64,000 bases of DNA from Parabacteroides bouchesdurhonensis (GTDB lineage: Bacteria > Bacteroidota > Bacteroidia > Bacteroidales > Tannerellaceae): contig NZ_LT896588.1 in the NCBI RefSeq assembly GCF_900186615.1, positions 1,462,474 to 1,526,473 on the forward strand, in the 5' to 3' direction. Shown here piece by piece: positions 62,801 to 64,000 of this stretch (the stretch's first letter is position 1; each line of letters begins with the position of its first letter). The notes under the pieces are model-generated. The model had not been told where the DNA came from, made no database searches, and saw only the letters and a program-made list of their open reading frames with translations. Both the position numbers and the translations under genes were made by a program.

Positions 62801-63222
62801 TCCGTGGTCAGGCTAATGTTTCGTATGCTTTGGGAGGCTCAACTTTTATTCCGTTTAATGAGGGGGTAGGAAAGGGTAATCTTTTTGAGAAAGCATTAGA
62901 CCGTTGGACCGAAGAGAATCCGAATCCGAATGCCTTTTATCCCCGTTTGTCTAATGGACGTTCTACTAATAACTGGCAGGCTTCTACCCGTAATATTTAC
63001 AACGGTAATTTACTGCGTTTGGCAGATATTGAATTGGGATATTCTTTTAAGAAAAAGTGGCTGGCTCCGCTTGGTATAAAAATGCTGCGTGTATATGTTT
63101 TGGCTAATAATGTAGCATTATTCTCTAAATGGGATATGTGGGATCCTGAAACAGGTACATCTAATGGTAATAAATACCCACTTCCGAGAAAAGTTAACTT
63201 TGGTATCAGAACCTCTTTTTAA
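59803..63222 (+). CDS. SusC/RagA-type TonB-dependent outer-membrane transporter with STN domain
   Basis: A 1139-residue outer-membrane transporter. A signal peptide (about 20-42, LTFIFYLLSLLSVSAVNVQSQ) precedes the STN signalling domain (LSLNNVTLEQALDAVKKQSNYSFWFRDDEINLKESVSINVKKESLDNIL, about 52-108), a carboxypeptidase-regulatory-like domain (VRGKIADPTGQGLPGVNVVVKGSANGVVSDVNGYYVIKA), and the plug with SALSGRIAGAVVVQRSGEPGQDNADFWVRGISSF and TAVYGVRAANGVVLVTTRKG. The rest is barrel, ending in an aromatic residue (RTSF). STN domains bind a FecR protein, here encoded upstream. The substrate is not predictable; no glycoside hydrolase is in view. Confidence 0.97.
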   Translation: MKKKPILYPRSCIRGKRKLFNVMRLTFIFYLLSLLSVSAVNVQSQNVKLSLSLNNVTLEQALDAVKKQSNYSFWFRDDEINLKESVSINVKKESLDNILSSLLLDSGLNYKIEGAHIILYKESEKKENSSVKQNDNTVRGKIADPTGQGLPGVNVVVKGSANGVVSDVNGYYVIKAQRGDILVFSYIGFKSQEVTVGRSPSLDVILQEDVQELDEAVVVGMGKQRKASVIGSIAAAPVENLRIPQRSLTSALSGRIAGAVVVQRSGEPGQDNADFWVRGISSFGANQKPLVLVDGVERDMSDLSIEEVESISILKDASATAVYGVRAANGVVLVTTRKGVAQKPTVEVKLEYGMSDLPNVPKLLGGADYAMLYNEAFGQENYSQDYIDNLRNNVNRFLYPNVNWFDELFKKYSTNANASLNIRGGGERARYYISASFIEDNGNLKNSPENDYKSNVTLRRYNFRSNVDVTLTKTTTLNIELGANLTDTHQPGVGNETLYGTYYTPVEMLYYYTYLSTPLSCPVRLPIGTNADGSTKWGWGAPAQVGEVNPAERLYGSGYNKLFRTQIMSQIILNQDLSFFLDGLDFRGSFSFDSYSQTIQNRRKTSTTYSVDGVDDETGNLIFSEVDKGADFLGYKVVPTSNRAEELKLQLNYNQLFNDMHRVGAMVMYYQRDYVDGTAESAIKSLPYKKQGLAFRGTYAYKDKYFAEFNVGYNGSENFPKGHRFGVFPAGALGYLISNESFWHVDAINVLKLRGSIGLVGSESLPENMRFGYLSTYGGGLGSWAFGLTPSYINGVGELQVGVPDLTWEKGLKKDVGIELKMFNNAVSLDFDYFHEKRSDILIQRASLPAIAGLNQQPFANMGVMTNQGVDGTLEFNHKIGKVEYRLYGNFTFTRNKILEMDEPEKKWAYRMRTGNRYNQQFGLIAIGLFKDQAEIDDPSTPVQKFGVVRPGDVRYKDVNGDGVIDIEDEVPIGYSSIPEINYGFGTQLSWNGFDFGVFFRGQANVSYALGGSTFIPFNEGVGKGNLFEKALDRWTEENPNPNAFYPRLSNGRSTNNWQASTRNIYNGNLLRLADIELGYSFKKKWLAPLGIKMLRVYVLANNVALFSKWDMWDPETGTSNGNKYPLPRKVNFGIRTSF

Positions 63223-63233
63223 ATAATACAAAT

Positions 63234-64000
63234 ATGAAAAAATATATAATTGGCTTATTTTTCAGCTCTTTCTTGTTTTGCGGATGTTCTGATTATCTGG
63301 ATAAGCAACCGGATGACATGAAAACGGATAATATGGTTTGGAGTTCGCGGATAGAAACGGAAGGCTATTTATCGAATGTTTATGCTGGTATTCCCCTACA
63401 TAATTTGCATCAGGATGATCCTTGGTTGGGCTGTGCTGACGAATGTGATTTGTCTTGGGTTGTGTATAATACATATAATATAAATCTGGGAAACTGGACT
63501 ACAACAAGTAATTTTTATAATAAATACGCACTGTGGTATAGGGCTATTCGTGCTTCTCTGGTTTTTGAAAATAATGTAGACCGCTGTCTTGAGCTGAGTG
63601 AAGATTTACGACGGCAATATAAAGCGGAAGTTAAGTTCTTGCGTGGATATTATTATTGGTTATTGATACGCCAGTATGGTCCGGTTGTGTTGATTAAAGA
63701 ACTGCAATCCAATGATGCGGATTTTGCAAATATGACACGGGCGCCTTTTGACGAATGTGTGGATTATATTTGTGAAATGATGGATGAAGCGGAAAAGGAT
63801 CTTCCTTTGCATTGGCAGAATAATACCAGTTGGATGGGTAAACCGAATAAGATTGTGTGTAAAGCTGTAAAATCTTTAGTGTTGACATTGGCCGCCAGCC
63901 CACAATGGAATGGCAATCAAGAATATGCTAATTTCAGGAATGCAGACGGAACTCCATTGGCTAATACTACGTATGATGAAAATAAATGGAAAAAAGCGGC
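63234..64000 (+). CDS. SusD/RagB-like outer-membrane lipoprotein, 3' end outside window
   Basis: The open frame from ATG 63234 runs to the right edge without a stop. It begins MKKYIIGLFFSSFLFCGCSDYLDKQPDD, a lipoprotein signal with lipobox FCGC, and continues with WYRAIRASLVFENNVDRC, KAEVKFLRGYYYWLLIRQYGPVVLIKEL and KAVKSLVLTLAASPQWNG, standard SusD helices (the TPR-like scaffold). It forms the surface lid over the SusC barrel. It starts 12 bp after susC and is co-transcribed. No polysaccharide-specific enzyme of the locus is visible inside the window. Confidence 0.95.
   Translation, partial: MKKYIIGLFFSSFLFCGCSDYLDKQPDDMKTDNMVWSSRIETEGYLSNVYAGIPLHNLHQDDPWLGCADECDLSWVVYNTYNINLGNWTTTSNFYNKYALWYRAIRASLVFENNVDRCLELSEDLRRQYKAEVKFLRGYYYWLLIRQYGPVVLIKELQSNDADFANMTRAPFDECVDYICEMMDEAEKDLPLHWQNNTSWMGKPNKIVCKAVKSLVLTLAASPQWNGNQEYANFRNADGTPLANTTYDENKWKKA

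Noticed and set aside
1-64000. tRNA, rRNA and insertion-sequence genes
   Set aside because: I saw no cloverleaf with a TTCGANNC arm, no rRNA sequence and no transposase-like frame; a tRNAscan or profile search would be needed to be sure.

Overview
The window looks like chromosome from a gut-type Bacteroidales bacterium, most likely Parabacteroides or a close relative (inference). Supporting signs seen directly: a SusC/SusD pair behind an ECF sigma/FecR pair, a protease with a type IX secretion tail, a VirE/HU-like pair beside a polysaccharide locus, promoters of the TTTG-N19-21-TAnnTTTG type, and few Shine-Dalgarno sequences. The first 19 kb is visibly more A+T-rich than the rest.

Layout. 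(1) 1-1374: the end of an ATP-binding regulator carrying an 11-copy VPDK repeat, then a decayed ORF6N gene. (2) 1471-19468: a same-strand surface-glycan locus with short or overlapping gene junctions. It holds GT2 and GT4 glycosyltransferases, a GtrB/GtrA-like pair, a DegT aminotransferase next to a hexapeptide acyltransferase, two large membrane proteins of unknown class, a phosphoethanolamine transferase-like enzyme, a Wzx-like flippase, a methyltransferase, a CatB-like acetyltransferase and a nucleotide-sugar epimerase broken by a one-base frameshift. No initiating sugar-phosphate transferase, Wza or Wzz is visible. (3) 19486-25908: a second ATP-binding regulator with its own 12-bp coding repeat, a YfhO-like membrane protein, and a divergent VirE-like/HU-like pair around four 22-bp repeats. 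(4) 25957-34648 (minus strand): a GT4 enzyme, S-adenosylhomocysteine hydrolase, a Fic-domain gene lying between two copies of a 44-bp direct repeat, a membrane glycosyltransferase-like/GT2 pair, and an acyl-CoA synthetase with a cupin-HTH regulator. (5) 34751-58080: mainly core genes: rpsO, typA, a DUF4434-like lipoprotein or secreted protein, a TPR lipoprotein, a T9SS serine protease, two PepSY-like proteins convergent with a two-component system, class I fumarase, pnp, a TlpA-like lipoprotein, greA, a HIT protein, PspC/PadR genes, a second acyl-CoA synthetase, and prfB with its programmed frameshift. (6) 58094-64000: ECF sigma factor, FecR anti-sigma factor, an STN-containing SusC and the start of SusD, together a nutrient-uptake and signalling unit.

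The observations I consider most worth following are: the Fic gene flanked by 44-bp repeats, with a glutamine in place of the catalytic histidine and an operator-like repeat cluster upstream; the unusual number of long perfect inverted repeats inside glycan-locus genes; in-frame 12-bp minisatellites in both regulators that bracket the glycan locus; a terminator-like hairpin in the greA leader; and two short promoter-to-terminator units that may encode small RNAs. All functional assignments come from reading motifs by eye; no database search was run.
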